Source of the DNA: Roseovarius sp. MMSF_3359
Lineage (GTDB): Bacteria; Pseudomonadota; Alphaproteobacteria; Rhodobacterales; Rhodobacteraceae
Assembly (NCBI RefSeq): GCF_030733385.1
Contig: NZ_JASHJC010000002.1
Coordinates: 186,001-250,000 of the forward strand
Reading direction: 5' to 3'
Length of the DNA stretch: 64,000 nucleotides
How positions within the stretch are numbered: position 1 is the first letter of the stretch; each line of letters opens with the position of its first letter. The position numbers and the translations under genes were made by a program. Under the pieces are notes generated by a model that was not told where the DNA came from, made no database searches, and saw only the letters and a list, made by a program, of their open reading frames with translations. Shown here one piece after another: positions 17,711 to 25,990 of this stretch.

Positions 17711-20557
17711 ATGACAATCCAGCAACCCAAAATCGACACCTCCCCGAAAGTCTCGGACGAAATACGCAAAACGACCTGCTACATGTGCGCCTGCCGTTGC
17801 GGCATCAACGTGCATCTCAAGGACGGCCCCGATGGCAAGAAACAGGTCGCCTATATCGAAGGCAACCGCGACCACCCGGTGAACAAGGGCGTCCTCTGCG
17901 CCAAAGGGTCCGCCGGGATCATGCAGGTCAATGCGCCGTCGCGCCTGCGCGCGCCGCTGAAACGGGTGGGGCCGCGCGGGTCGGGCGAGTTCGAGGAGAT
18001 TTCCTGGGACGAAGCCTATCAGATCGCCGCGGATTGGCTGGAACCGATCCGGCAGGAAGACCCGTCCAAACTCGCCTTCTTCACCGGCCGCGATCAGTCA
18101 CAGTCCTTCACCAGTTTCTGGGCGCAGAATTTCGGCACCCCGAATTACGCGGCTCATGGCGGGTTCTGCTCGGTCAACATGGCGGCGGCGGGCATCTACA
18201 CGATGGGTGGCGCGTTTTGGGAGTTTGGCCAGCCCGATTGGGACCACACCAAGCTCTTCATGCTCTTTGGCGTGGCGGAAGACCACGATTCAAACCCGAT
18301 CAAGATGGGTATCGGCAAGATCAAGGCGCGGGGTGCGCGGGTCATTGGCGTCAACCCGATCCGCTCGGGCTATAACGCGGTGGCTGATGATTGGGTCGGG
18401 ATCACGCCCGGCACCGACGGGCTGTTCATCTTGGCGCTCATCCACGAACTGATGAAGGCGGGCAAGATCGACCTCGACTACCTCGCGCGTTACACCAATG
18501 CGCCGGTGCTGGTGAACGGGGATGAGAAATCGCCGGAATACGGGCTTTTCCTGCGTGATGAGGATGGCAAACCGCTGGTGATCGACCGCAACACCGGCAA
18601 GCTCACAGCCTTTGACAAACCGGGGGTTCGCCCCGACCTTCATGCCACCCACCGCGCGGCGGGCGTCACGCATCGCCCCGTCATGCACCTGATGGCCGAA
18701 CGGTATCTCGACAAGCAATATGCCCCCGAGGCCGTTGCCGAGAAATGCGGCATCAGACCTGAGAAGATCAAGACCATCGCCGCCGAACTGGCCCGTGTCG
18801 CGTTCGAAGAAGCCTTTGAACTTGACCACGCATGGACCGATTTCCGCGGTGAAAAACACACCAAGATGACGGGGCGCCCCGTCAGTTTCCACTCGATGCG
18901 CGGCGTCAGCGCCCACTCCAACGGGTTCCAGACCTGCCGCGCGCTGCATGTGCTGCAAATCCTGCTCGGGACCGTCGAAGTCCCCGGCGGGTTCCGTTTC
19001 AAACCGCCCTACCCGAAGCCGGTCAGCGCCCATCCCAAACCCCATGCCAAGGTCACGCCCGGATCGCCGCTGAACGGCCCGCATCTGGGGTTTGTTCAAG
19101 GCCCCGACGACCTGATGCTGACCGAGGATGGCACACCCGCGCGGATCGACAAGGCGTTCACCTGGGAAAACCCGATGTCGAGCCACGGGTTGATGCATAT
19201 GGTGATCTCGAACGCCCATGCGGGCGATCCCTACAAGATCGACACGCTCTTCATGTACATGGCGAACATGTCGTGGAATTCCTCGATGAATTCCACCGGT
19301 GTGATGGAGATGCTGACCGACACAGATGAAAACGGCGATTACGTGATACCGCATATCATCTATTCCGATGCCTATTCCTCGGAGATGGTGGCTTATTCCG
19401 ACCTCATCCTGCCCGACACGACCTATCTTGAGCGGCACGACTGCATCTCGTTGCTGGACCGTCCGATCTGCGAGGCGGACGGGGCGGCAGATGCGATCCG
19501 GTGGCCGGTGATCGAACCCGACCGCGATGTGCGCGGGTTCCAGACGGCGCTTGTACAACTGGCCAACAAGATGAAACTGCCGGGTTTCACCAACGAAGAC
19601 GGCAGCGCCAAGTATCAGGATTATGCCGATTACATGGTCAACCACGAACGCCGTCCGGGCGTCGGGCCGCTGGCCGGGTGGCGCATGGGCAAAAGTGGGC
19701 TGCAGCACGGGCGCGGTGCGCCGAATGAATCGCAGCTTGAGAGCTATATCGCCAATGGCGGTTTCTTCGTGAAGCACATCCCCGATGGCTCGAACTATTA
19801 CAAGCCGTGGAACAAGGAATATCAGGACTGGGCGGTTGAAATCGGCCTCTATGACAGCCCTCAGCCTTACGTATTCGACCTCTATGTCGAGACGATGCGC
19901 AAGTTCCAACTGGCCGCCGAAGGCCATGGGGACCGGCAACCGCCCGATCACCTGCGCGAACGGATCAAACAGACGATGGACCCGCTGCCGATCTGGTATG
20001 CGCCTTTTGAGGACGACAACGTGGATACGTCCGAATTCCCGGTCCACGCGCTGACGCAGCGCCCGATGGCGATGTATCACTCCTGGGGCACGCAGAACGC
20101 CTGGCTGCGCCAGATCCATGGCCGCAATCCGCTCTACGTTCCCACCAAGATCTGGGAAGAGAACGGCTTTGCCGAAGGCGATTGGGCCAAGGTCACCTCC
20201 GCCCATGGCGAGATCACCGTCCCCGTGGCCCACATGGCCGCCTTGAACGAAAACACGATCTGGACCTGGAATGCGATTGGCAAACGCAAGGGGGCCTGGG
20301 CGCTCGGCAATGACGCGTCGGAGACGACCAGGGGCTTCCTTCTGAACCACCTGATCCACGAGTTGCAACCGCCCAAGGGCGACGGGTTGCGATGGTCCAA
20401 TTCCGACCCGATCACCGGCCAGGCCGCGTGGTTCGACCTGCGCGTGAAAATCGAGAAGGCCAGCGCCCCCCCGGATGTCAGCCAACCTGCGTTCGACCCG
20501 ATCAAATCCCCCGTGGGCCAAGGCCCCAAGGAACTGACATGGAAGGTGGGCAAATGA
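17711..20557 (+). CDS. soeA: Sulfite dehydrogenase molybdopterin subunit SoeA
   Basis: Large catalytic subunit (948 residues) of a DMSO-reductase-family molybdoenzyme. The N-terminal [4Fe-4S] motif uses Cys23, Cys26, Cys30 and Cys63 (TCYMCACRCG ... GVLCAKGS). There is no twin-arginine signal, matching the cytoplasmic SoeABC type rather than periplasmic DMSO reductases. Directly downstream are an iron-sulfur subunit and a membrane subunit, and upstream are xsc and pta. This is the arrangement associated with sulfite oxidation in roseobacters, where it detoxifies Xsc-derived sulfite and feeds electrons to quinone. Polysulfide or thiosulfate reductase relatives are alternatives by sequence alone. 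Confidence 0.9.
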   Translation: MTIQQPKIDTSPKVSDEIRKTTCYMCACRCGINVHLKDGPDGKKQVAYIEGNRDHPVNKGVLCAKGSAGIMQVNAPSRLRAPLKRVGPRGSGEFEEISWDEAYQIAADWLEPIRQEDPSKLAFFTGRDQSQSFTSFWAQNFGTPNYAAHGGFCSVNMAAAGIYTMGGAFWEFGQPDWDHTKLFMLFGVAEDHDSNPIKMGIGKIKARGARVIGVNPIRSGYNAVADDWVGITPGTDGLFILALIHELMKAGKIDLDYLARYTNAPVLVNGDEKSPEYGLFLRDEDGKPLVIDRNTGKLTAFDKPGVRPDLHATHRAAGVTHRPVMHLMAERYLDKQYAPEAVAEKCGIRPEKIKTIAAELARVAFEEAFELDHAWTDFRGEKHTKMTGRPVSFHSMRGVSAHSNGFQTCRALHVLQILLGTVEVPGGFRFKPPYPKPVSAHPKPHAKVTPGSPLNGPHLGFVQGPDDLMLTEDGTPARIDKAFTWENPMSSHGLMHMVISNAHAGDPYKIDTLFMYMANMSWNSSMNSTGVMEMLTDTDENGDYVIPHIIYSDAYSSEMVAYSDLILPDTTYLERHDCISLLDRPICEADGAADAIRWPVIEPDRDVRGFQTALVQLANKMKLPGFTNEDGSAKYQDYADYMVNHERRPGVGPLAGWRMGKSGLQHGRGAPNESQLESYIANGGFFVKHIPDGSNYYKPWNKEYQDWAVEIGLYDSPQPYVFDLYVETMRKFQLAAEGHGDRQPPDHLRERIKQTMDPLPIWYAPFEDDNVDTSEFPVHALTQRPMAMYHSWGTQNAWLRQIHGRNPLYVPTKIWEENGFAEGDWAKVTSAHGEITVPVAHMAALNENTIWTWNAIGKRKGAWALGNDASETTRGFLLNHLIHELQPPKGDGLRWSNSDPITGQAAWFDLRVKIEKASAPPDVSQPAFDPIKSPVGQGPKELTWKVGK

Positions 20558-21327
20558 CAACCCTTCCCGAAAACACCACCCGCAAGCTGGGCCTTGTGAT
20601 CGACCTTGATACCTGCGTTGGCTGCCATGCCTGCGTGATCTCCTGCAAGGGCTGGAACACCGAGAACTACGGCGCGCCGCTATCCGACCAGAATGCGTAT
20701 GACGGCGCAGCCTCAGGGACGTTCCTCAATCGCGTCCACAGTTACGAGGTGCAGCCGCTGGCCACCTCCGCCATGCCGCACCCGGCGGCGCAACTGGTGC
20801 ATTTTCCGAAATCCTGCCTGCATTGCGAAGACGCACCTTGCGTCACCGTTTGCCCGACCGGGGCCAGCTACAAGCGGGTTGAGGACGGCATCGTTCTTGT
20901 GAACGAAAGCGACTGCATCGGCTGCGGCCTCTGCGCCTGGGCCTGCCCTTACGGCGCGCGTGAGCTTGACGCCGCCGAGGGTGTGATGAAGAAGTGCACA
21001 CTCTGCGTTGACCGGATCTATAACGACAATCTGCCAGAAGAAGACCGCGTCCCCGCCTGTGTGCGGACCTGCCCCGCCGGTGCCCGCCACTTCGGTGATT
21101 TCGCCGACCCCGAAAGCAATGTCAGCAAACTATCGGCGGAACGCGGCGGCATGGACCTGATGCCCGAGCAGGGCACCAAACCCGTCAACAAATACCTGCC
21201 CCCCCGGCCAAAGGATCAGATGGATCAGTCCGAGCAAATCGACATCCTCGCCCCCTTCCTTGAGCCGGTGATGGAAGAGCCCAAAGGCTTCCTCGGCTGG
21301 CTCGACAAGGCATTGGAGAAAATCTGA
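20554..21327 (+). CDS. soeB: Sulfite dehydrogenase iron-sulfur subunit SoeB
   Basis: DmsB-like electron-transfer subunit, 257 residues from the ATG at 20554, which overlaps the soeA stop (ATGA). Four cysteine clusters are visible: DTCVGCHACVISC, CLHCEDAPCVTVCP, CIGCGLCAWACP, and KCTLCVDRI pairing with ACVRTCPAGA; they suit four [4Fe-4S] centres. It would carry electrons from SoeA to SoeC at the cytoplasmic membrane face. Confidence 0.92.
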   Translation: MTTLPENTTRKLGLVIDLDTCVGCHACVISCKGWNTENYGAPLSDQNAYDGAASGTFLNRVHSYEVQPLATSAMPHPAAQLVHFPKSCLHCEDAPCVTVCPTGASYKRVEDGIVLVNESDCIGCGLCAWACPYGARELDAAEGVMKKCTLCVDRIYNDNLPEEDRVPACVRTCPAGARHFGDFADPESNVSKLSAERGGMDLMPEQGTKPVNKYLPPRPKDQMDQSEQIDILAPFLEPVMEEPKGFLGWLDKALEKI

Positions 21328-21328
21328 G

Positions 21329-22201
21329 ATGCATCCCGCACCTTCTGTCATCGTATTCACCACCCTGTCGGGTCTGGGCTTTGGCCTGCTGTTCTTTCTT
21401 GGCCTTGGCTTGCCGGACGTCTCGGGTTGGGTTGCCTTTGTTTTCTTCGCGCTCGGCTTCGGCCTGGCAGTGGGCGGGCTCTTGGCCTCGACCTTCCACC
21501 TGGGTCATCCGGAACGGGCGATCAAGGCGTTCAGCCAGTGGCGCTCAAGCTGGCTTAGCCGCGAGGGCGTGGCTGCTGTGGCCGCGCTCGTGATCATGGG
21601 CATCTATGCCGCTGCGCTCATCTTTCTGGACAAGAAACTGGCGCCTCTGGGTTGGATCGGCGCGGCGCTCAGCCTCGCGACAGTCTATGCCACGTCGATG
21701 ATCTATGCGCAGCTCACCACCGTGCCACGCTGGAAAACCGCGCTGACCCCGGCGTTGCTGCTGTCGATCTCGCTCGCGGGCGGCGCGCTTCTGGCCGGGC
21801 AGCTTGCCGCCGCCAAGATCCTTCTGCCCATCGCCGCCGTCATTCAGGTCATCTGGTGGGTGCGGGGTGATAACGCCCTCAAACAAAGCGGCACCGATAT
21901 GGCAAGCGCCACAGGGTTGGGCAATATCGGCACCGTCCGCGCGTTCGAGCCGCCCCATACCGGCACCAACTACCTGCTTCGCGAGCTGGTGTTCCAGGTC
22001 GGCCGCAAACATGCGCTCAAGGTCCGGGCAATGGCGCTGATCCTCGGGTTTATCATGCCGGTCCTGCTGATCCTGATCCCGTTTGCCCATGTGTTGATCC
22101 TGGTCGCGATCGTGATGCACCTGATGGGCATCGCAGCCTCCCGCTGGCTGTTCTTCGCAGAAGCCGAACATGTGGTTGGCCTCTATTACGGGAAACGCTG
22201 A
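21329..22201 (+). CDS. soeC: Sulfite dehydrogenase membrane anchor SoeC (DmsC-like)
   Basis: A 290-residue protein with about eight membrane helices, of the DmsC-type anchor family that exchanges electrons with the quinone pool. Visible features: first helix at about 8-30, FHLGHPERAIKAFSQWRSSWLSREG (split by helix 2-3), and the last helix followed by ASRWLFFAEAEHVVGLYYG. The start lies one base after the soeB stop. It is the last gene of the sulfonate module; a structured repeat element follows. Confidence 0.9.
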   Translation: MHPAPSVIVFTTLSGLGFGLLFFLGLGLPDVSGWVAFVFFALGFGLAVGGLLASTFHLGHPERAIKAFSQWRSSWLSREGVAAVAALVIMGIYAAALIFLDKKLAPLGWIGAALSLATVYATSMIYAQLTTVPRWKTALTPALLLSISLAGGALLAGQLAAAKILLPIAAVIQVIWWVRGDNALKQSGTDMASATGLGNIGTVRAFEPPHTGTNYLLRELVFQVGRKHALKVRAMALILGFIMPVLLILIPFAHVLILVAIVMHLMGIAASRWLFFAEAEHVVGLYYGKR

Positions 22202-22528
22202 GGGCTCGCAGGCAAGCGACGACAGGAGCATCGGACAGTTGTTGGTTCTTCGGACAAAGCGGGCCTTCGATCACCATTGAAACAGAGGGCATCGCCCGAC
22301 CGCGGGTGGGCGCCGCTGAGGTTGTTCATCGCACTTTATGGTGACGCGTACATTCAACAATCGTTCGGATTGACACGACGAGGAAGCGCCCGCCCATGGG
22401 GCGGTCGGGCGCTGCCCGGCGGTGCTGCGCACCTTGATTCCGGGCTGGAGCAATGCCTGCAACGGGCTCAAAGCTGACCTTGCCTGGGGTCTTACCTGTC
22501 CGGAGGAAATTTGTCCGAAACGCCTGGC
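22202..22528. other. Convergent gap holding a structured element
   Basis: Gap of 327 bases between soeC (+) and a GNAT gene (-). No gene is supported; short frames through it are GC artefacts. The centre (22289-22445) is copy A of the repeat described separately. No separate terminator with a T-run is seen, so the element itself may end transcription. Confidence 0.7.
22289..22445 (+). repeat. Structured intergenic element, copy A
   Basis: Flanking arms 22289-22303 and 22401-22415 are inverted repeats (15 bases, one mismatch). Local hairpins: CGCCC/GGGCG (22293-22312); AGCGCCCG/CGGGCGCT (22385-22413); and a two-part hairpin with outer stem GCCCGG/CCGGGC (22414-22419 with 22440-22445) and inner stem GGTGC/GCACC around loop TGC, with TTGATT unpaired on one side. 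Copy B at 60367-60526 keeps the same pairs with different bases. It lies between convergent genes. The arm pairing and the local hairpins are mutually exclusive, so it may switch between folds or act as a terminator or small RNA. Confidence 0.75.
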
Positions 22529-23068
22529 TTAGAACTCCAGCCATTTGTACATGACAAGCGCATCGACAAGCCCTGACTGCGGGTGATCGAAGGCCAGCGG
22601 TAGCCGACCCACCGTATCGAACCCCAGCTTGTGCCAAAGATGAATGGCGCCGGTATTCGTCGCCAGGACAAGGTTGAATTGCATCGCCCGATAACCGAGC
22701 TTCAATGCCTCAGCCTGGGAATGCTCGCACATACGCGCGGCCAGGCCCCGGCCCCGGGCCGCCTCCGACACCATGTAGCCGCAATTGCAGACATGGGCGC
22801 CGCCTCCGGCCTGGTTCGTCTTGATGTAATAGGTGCCGAGAATTTCACCGTCCGCTTCGGCAACATAGGTCGCCCGCGGCGCATTCATCCAGAGCTCGTA
22901 CGCGCCTTCACGGCTGATCTTCGGGTCGATCGCATAGGTCTCGCCGGCCCGGATCACCCCCCGCAGAATAGGCCAGATGGCGTCGAATTCTCCATCGCGC
23001 GCCAGCCGGATATTTACCTTACCAAAATCCGTCATCTTGCGGAGATCTATTGCAGTGATTTCGCCCAT
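22529..23068 (-). CDS. GNAT family N-acetyltransferase
   Basis: About 179 residues with a GNAT acetyl-CoA fold: strand-4 region THVCNCGYMV-like AHVCNCGYMVSEAARGRGLA, where SEAARGRGLAARMCEHS is the pyrophosphate-binding motif A, then QFNLVLATNTGAIHLWHKLGF typical of motif B. The start is set at the ATG at 23068; an in-frame GTG lies at 23074 and another ATG at 23035. The substrate is unknown. It converges on soeC. Confidence 0.8.
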   Translation of the reverse strand: MGEITAIDLRKMTDFGKVNIRLARDGEFDAIWPILRGVIRAGETYAIDPKISREGAYELWMNAPRATYVAEADGEILGTYYIKTNQAGGGAHVCNCGYMVSEAARGRGLAARMCEHSQAEALKLGYRAMQFNLVLATNTGAIHLWHKLGFDTVGRLPLAFDHPQSGLVDALVMYKWLEF

Positions 23069-23146
23069 TGTCACGCGACCTCTGGCAGGTGAATTTCATT
23101 GTCACGGAGTTGCGCTATTTGCACAACGCCACCCGGCAAAAAGTGG

Positions 23147-23671
23147 TCAGCTGCCGATCGTACCCAGCAGAATGCCGACGGTGGAGACCATGACCATCGC
23201 TCCGCCTGCAAAAAGACCCAAGCGCAAAAAGGATCGCTTCTTGACGGGGGGTGGCGGTGCGGTGGCGGCCTGCATTTCGGTCGCGTCGATCGGTTTGGCC
23301 GTCGACAGGTAGGTCAGGAATTCACCGATATCGAAACCATTCCAGTTGGCATCGCCCAGATCTTCGGCAGCGGCAATGTTCTCGGCCAGCTTGTGCACGC
23401 AGATGTTGCGCGCGTCCTCGTCATGGCCGGGATACCGCCCATCGGGGGCACCGCTGTCATAGACGTTGAGGCCAAAACCCGCATCCAGAAAGACCTTCTT
23501 GACGGCCTCATCCGCGCCTTGCAGCGCCTCGACCAGGGCGGAGTCGCGAAACAGGGCCTTTTGTTCGGAACCGATGGCGCCCATGCCGATCTCGTTCAAC
23601 ATGCCCTGGAATTCCTGACGCACTTCGTCCGGGAACACCGAAAACATATCGAAATCGTATTTGAAATCCAT
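23147..23671 (-). CDS. Unknown protein with a C-terminal membrane anchor
   Basis: 174 residues, not recognised. Residues 1-130 are acidic and soluble. A proline linker (about APPPPVKK, residues 138-145) then leads to a positively charged turn and a single hydrophobic helix (about 149-171) at the very C-terminus, as in tail-anchored proteins; no signal peptide. A very strong ribosome site (AGGAGGG) precedes the ATG at 23671, so it is very likely a real gene. It lies between a GNAT gene and the dmdA-acuI operon in the same direction but beyond the operon terminator. Confidence 0.7.
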   Translation of the reverse strand: MDFKYDFDMFSVFPDEVRQEFQGMLNEIGMGAIGSEQKALFRDSALVEALQGADEAVKKVFLDAGFGLNVYDSGAPDGRYPGHDEDARNICVHKLAENIAAAEDLGDANWNGFDIGEFLTYLSTAKPIDATEMQAATAPPPPVKKRSFLRLGLFAGGAMVMVSTVGILLGTIGS

Positions 23672-23764
23672 CTTGACCCTCCTGAAATCAATTCAGAAGA
23701 CAATGCTCAGGTCATTTGTTCGAAATTAGGCACAAAACAGGCGAAAGTTTATCATTATTTCCTG

Positions 23765-23790
23765 AAAACGCCCAGTCCAGGGACCGGGCG
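23765..23790 (-). terminator. Terminator after acuI
   Basis: On the minus strand a 9-10 bp stem (CGCCCGGTC / GACTGGGCG, one G-T pair, tetraloop CCTG) is followed by TTTTC. It lies 32 bases after the acuI stop and closes the DUF2182-DUF1326-dmdA-acuI operon. Confidence 0.8.
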
Positions 23791-23821
23791 CATCAGCATT
23801 TCAGCCTTGTTTTGCGGGGGT

Positions 23822-24814
23822 TTAGCCGTTCACATCGACCACGACACGGCCTTGTACTTGTCCTTGCAGGATATCCGCTCCGAGCCCCGGCAGATCGGAC
23901 AGGGTGGCCGGTCGGACCATTGCCTCAAGCTTGTCCATGGGCAGGTCCTGCGCAATCCGTTGCCAGGCGCGGACGCGGTTGTCGTAGGGCTGCATCACGC
24001 TGTCGATGCCCAGCAGGTTCACGCCGCGCAAGAGGAACGGAATGACCGTCGCCGGAAGCCCCGCCCCGCCCGCAAGGCCCACGGCCGAGACCGACGCGCC
24101 ATATTTCATCTGCCCCAGAACGCGGGCCAGCATCGCGCCACCCACCGCATCGACGCAGCCGGCCCATGTCTCGGTCTCAAGCGGGCGCTTCGTGGTCTCG
24201 TTGATCTCTTCGCGGGCGACGATCTGAGTTGCGCCCAGGGATTTCAGGTAGTCCGCCGACTCGGGCCGTCCGGTCACGCCAGCAACCTCATAGCCGAGGT
24301 TGGAGAGGATCGCCGTCGCCACGGACCCGACACCCCCCGCGGCACCGGTCACCAGAACCGGACCATGGCCAGACTCCAACCCGTGATCTTCAAGCGCCAT
24401 CACGGCCAGCATCGCGGTGAACCCGGCGGTACCAACGGCCATCGCCTGACGGGTATCAAGCCCCTCGGGCAGTGGCACAAGCCAATCGGCGCGCACATTG
24501 GCCTTCTGGCTATAGCCACCCCAATGCGCCTCGCCCACGCGCCAGCCGGTCAACACCACCTTGTCGCCGGGCTTGTAGCGGTCATCGGATGACGCCTCGA
24601 CGGTGCCCGCAAAATCAATCCCCGGCACATGCGGGTACTTGCGCACCAAGCCACCGCCCGGCCCGATGCAGAGACCATCCTTGTAATTGACCGTCGAATA
24701 CTCGACCGCGACGGTCACCTCGCCCTCGGGCAGGTCCTCCATGCCCAGTTCCTGGACCGCGGCGCTTGTCTTGCCGCTCTCTTCATCCTTCTCAACGACC
24801 AATGCCTTGAACAT
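23822..24814 (-). CDS. acuI: Acrylyl-CoA reductase AcuI
   Basis: NADPH-dependent medium-chain reductase of the YhdH/AcuI family (330 residues) that reduces acrylyl-CoA to propionyl-CoA, detoxifying the product of DMSP breakdown. The nucleotide-binding loop is VTGAAGGVGSVATAIL (about 153-168); NYKDGLCIGPGG and the PHVPGIDFAGTVE stretch are typical. The ATG follows GAGAGGAATGAGAG. It lies 71 bases downstream of dmdA, the dmdA-acuI pairing known in roseobacters, and is followed by a terminator. Confidence 0.93.
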   Translation of the reverse strand: MFKALVVEKDEESGKTSAAVQELGMEDLPEGEVTVAVEYSTVNYKDGLCIGPGGGLVRKYPHVPGIDFAGTVEASSDDRYKPGDKVVLTGWRVGEAHWGGYSQKANVRADWLVPLPEGLDTRQAMAVGTAGFTAMLAVMALEDHGLESGHGPVLVTGAAGGVGSVATAILSNLGYEVAGVTGRPESADYLKSLGATQIVAREEINETTKRPLETETWAGCVDAVGGAMLARVLGQMKYGASVSAVGLAGGAGLPATVIPFLLRGVNLLGIDSVMQPYDNRVRAWQRIAQDLPMDKLEAMVRPATLSDLPGLGADILQGQVQGRVVVDVNG

Positions 24815-24885
24815 CTCTCATTCCTCTCATCTCTCTGGGTCCAACCGGACCGTGTCCGGGGCGGGCAAATGCCCTAAAACTTTCG

Positions 24886-25989
24886 TCAGCTCCAAAATCC
24901 GCTGCGCACCCGGGCGCGGCGCGTCCCGTCGGGCGTGTCGACATCGAACTCCGTCCCGGCATCCCAATGGGTCATGCGGATCATGCCGATGGCGACGTTG
25001 GTGTCAAAATCGGGCGACCAGGCGGCGGAACTGATCCGCCCGATCCTTGTGCCATCCACCGTCACAGGCCACCACCGGTCACAGACCGGAACCCTTGGTC
25101 CGTCGATCTCGACCGGGCAGATCTTCTGCACCGGACCTTCCTTGGCCACCCGCAACAGCGCATCGCGCCCGACGCAGCCAATCGCCGTATGGGTGTTGCA
25201 GAACTTGCCCAAGCCGCATTCATGGGGCGTGTTGTTGGAGTTCATGTCATTGCCGTAACTCAGCAACCCGCCTTCGATCCGCTCGATCAGGTTCGGGCAT
25301 CCGGCATGCACATCAAGGTCCTTTCCGGCCTCGAACAGCGCGTTCCAGAGCGGCATGCCGATGTCGCCACCCTCAACATAGATCTCGAACCCGCCCTGCT
25401 TGGAATAGCCCGAGCGCGCGATGACCATATCCCGCCCCTGAAAATCAAAGATACCATAGCGGAAGAAGCGGACATCGCGGACGCCATCACCGAATACACG
25501 CGCCATCAGGTCGTCGGCTTTTGGTCCCTGCACACCAAGGGGCGACACATCCGGTTCATCCACCAGCACATCAAGCCGCCAGCCATGGGCAATCGCCTTG
25601 ACCCAGTAGAGCAGGTCGCTGTCGGCAATCGAGATCCACCACCGGTCCTCCGCCAGCTTGACCGCCACGGGATCGTTCAACATCCCGCCGGTTTCATCCA
25701 CGATTGGCACGTAGTAGCACTGCCCCACCGTCATGCCGCGCAAATCACGCGGGGTGAGCATCTGCATCAGCCGTCCGCTATCGGGGCCGCGCAGCTCGAC
25801 CTGCCGTTCACAGGACACGTCCCAGACCTGCACCGCCTCTTTCAGGTGGCGGTAATCCTCTTCGGGGCTGCGAAACACCGTGGGCAGCAACATGTGGTTA
25901 TAGACCGTATAGGCTTTGACCCCGGCGGCCTCGACACCTTCGGAAAACGGCGTCCGGCGCAGCCGGTGTGACGGTGACAGTAGTGCCAT
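24886..25989 (-). CDS. dmdA: Dimethylsulfoniopropionate demethylase
   Basis: Tetrahydrofolate-dependent enzyme of the GcvT fold that converts DMSP to methylmercaptopropionate and 5-methyl-THF. It has 367 residues from the ATG at 25989; the longer frame adds eight codons inside the upstream gene. The start region RRTPFSEGVEAAGVKAYTVY, the CYYVPIVDETGGMLNDPVAVK stretch (in two parts), YSKQGGFEIYVEG and LLSYGNDMNSNNTPHECGLG closely resemble roseobacter DmdA rather than glycine cleavage GcvT. It starts one base after the DUF1326 stop, so the two are translationally coupled. Confidence 0.95.
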   Translation of the reverse strand: MALLSPSHRLRRTPFSEGVEAAGVKAYTVYNHMLLPTVFRSPEEDYRHLKEAVQVWDVSCERQVELRGPDSGRLMQMLTPRDLRGMTVGQCYYVPIVDETGGMLNDPVAVKLAEDRWWISIADSDLLYWVKAIAHGWRLDVLVDEPDVSPLGVQGPKADDLMARVFGDGVRDVRFFRYGIFDFQGRDMVIARSGYSKQGGFEIYVEGGDIGMPLWNALFEAGKDLDVHAGCPNLIERIEGGLLSYGNDMNSNNTPHECGLGKFCNTHTAIGCVGRDALLRVAKEGPVQKICPVEIDGPRVPVCDRWWPVTVDGTRIGRISSAAWSPDFDTNVAIGMIRMTHWDAGTEFDVDTPDGTRRARVRSGFWS

Positions 25990-25990
25990 T

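Noticed and set aside
18290-20560. 756-codon minus-strand frame opposite soeA
   Set aside because: Fully antisense to a clear molybdopterin enzyme gene; no domain seen.
23099-24592. 497-codon plus-strand frame opposite the unknown gene and acuI
   Set aside because: Runs antisense through acuI and its terminator; no family features. The minus-strand genes have strong ribosome sites.
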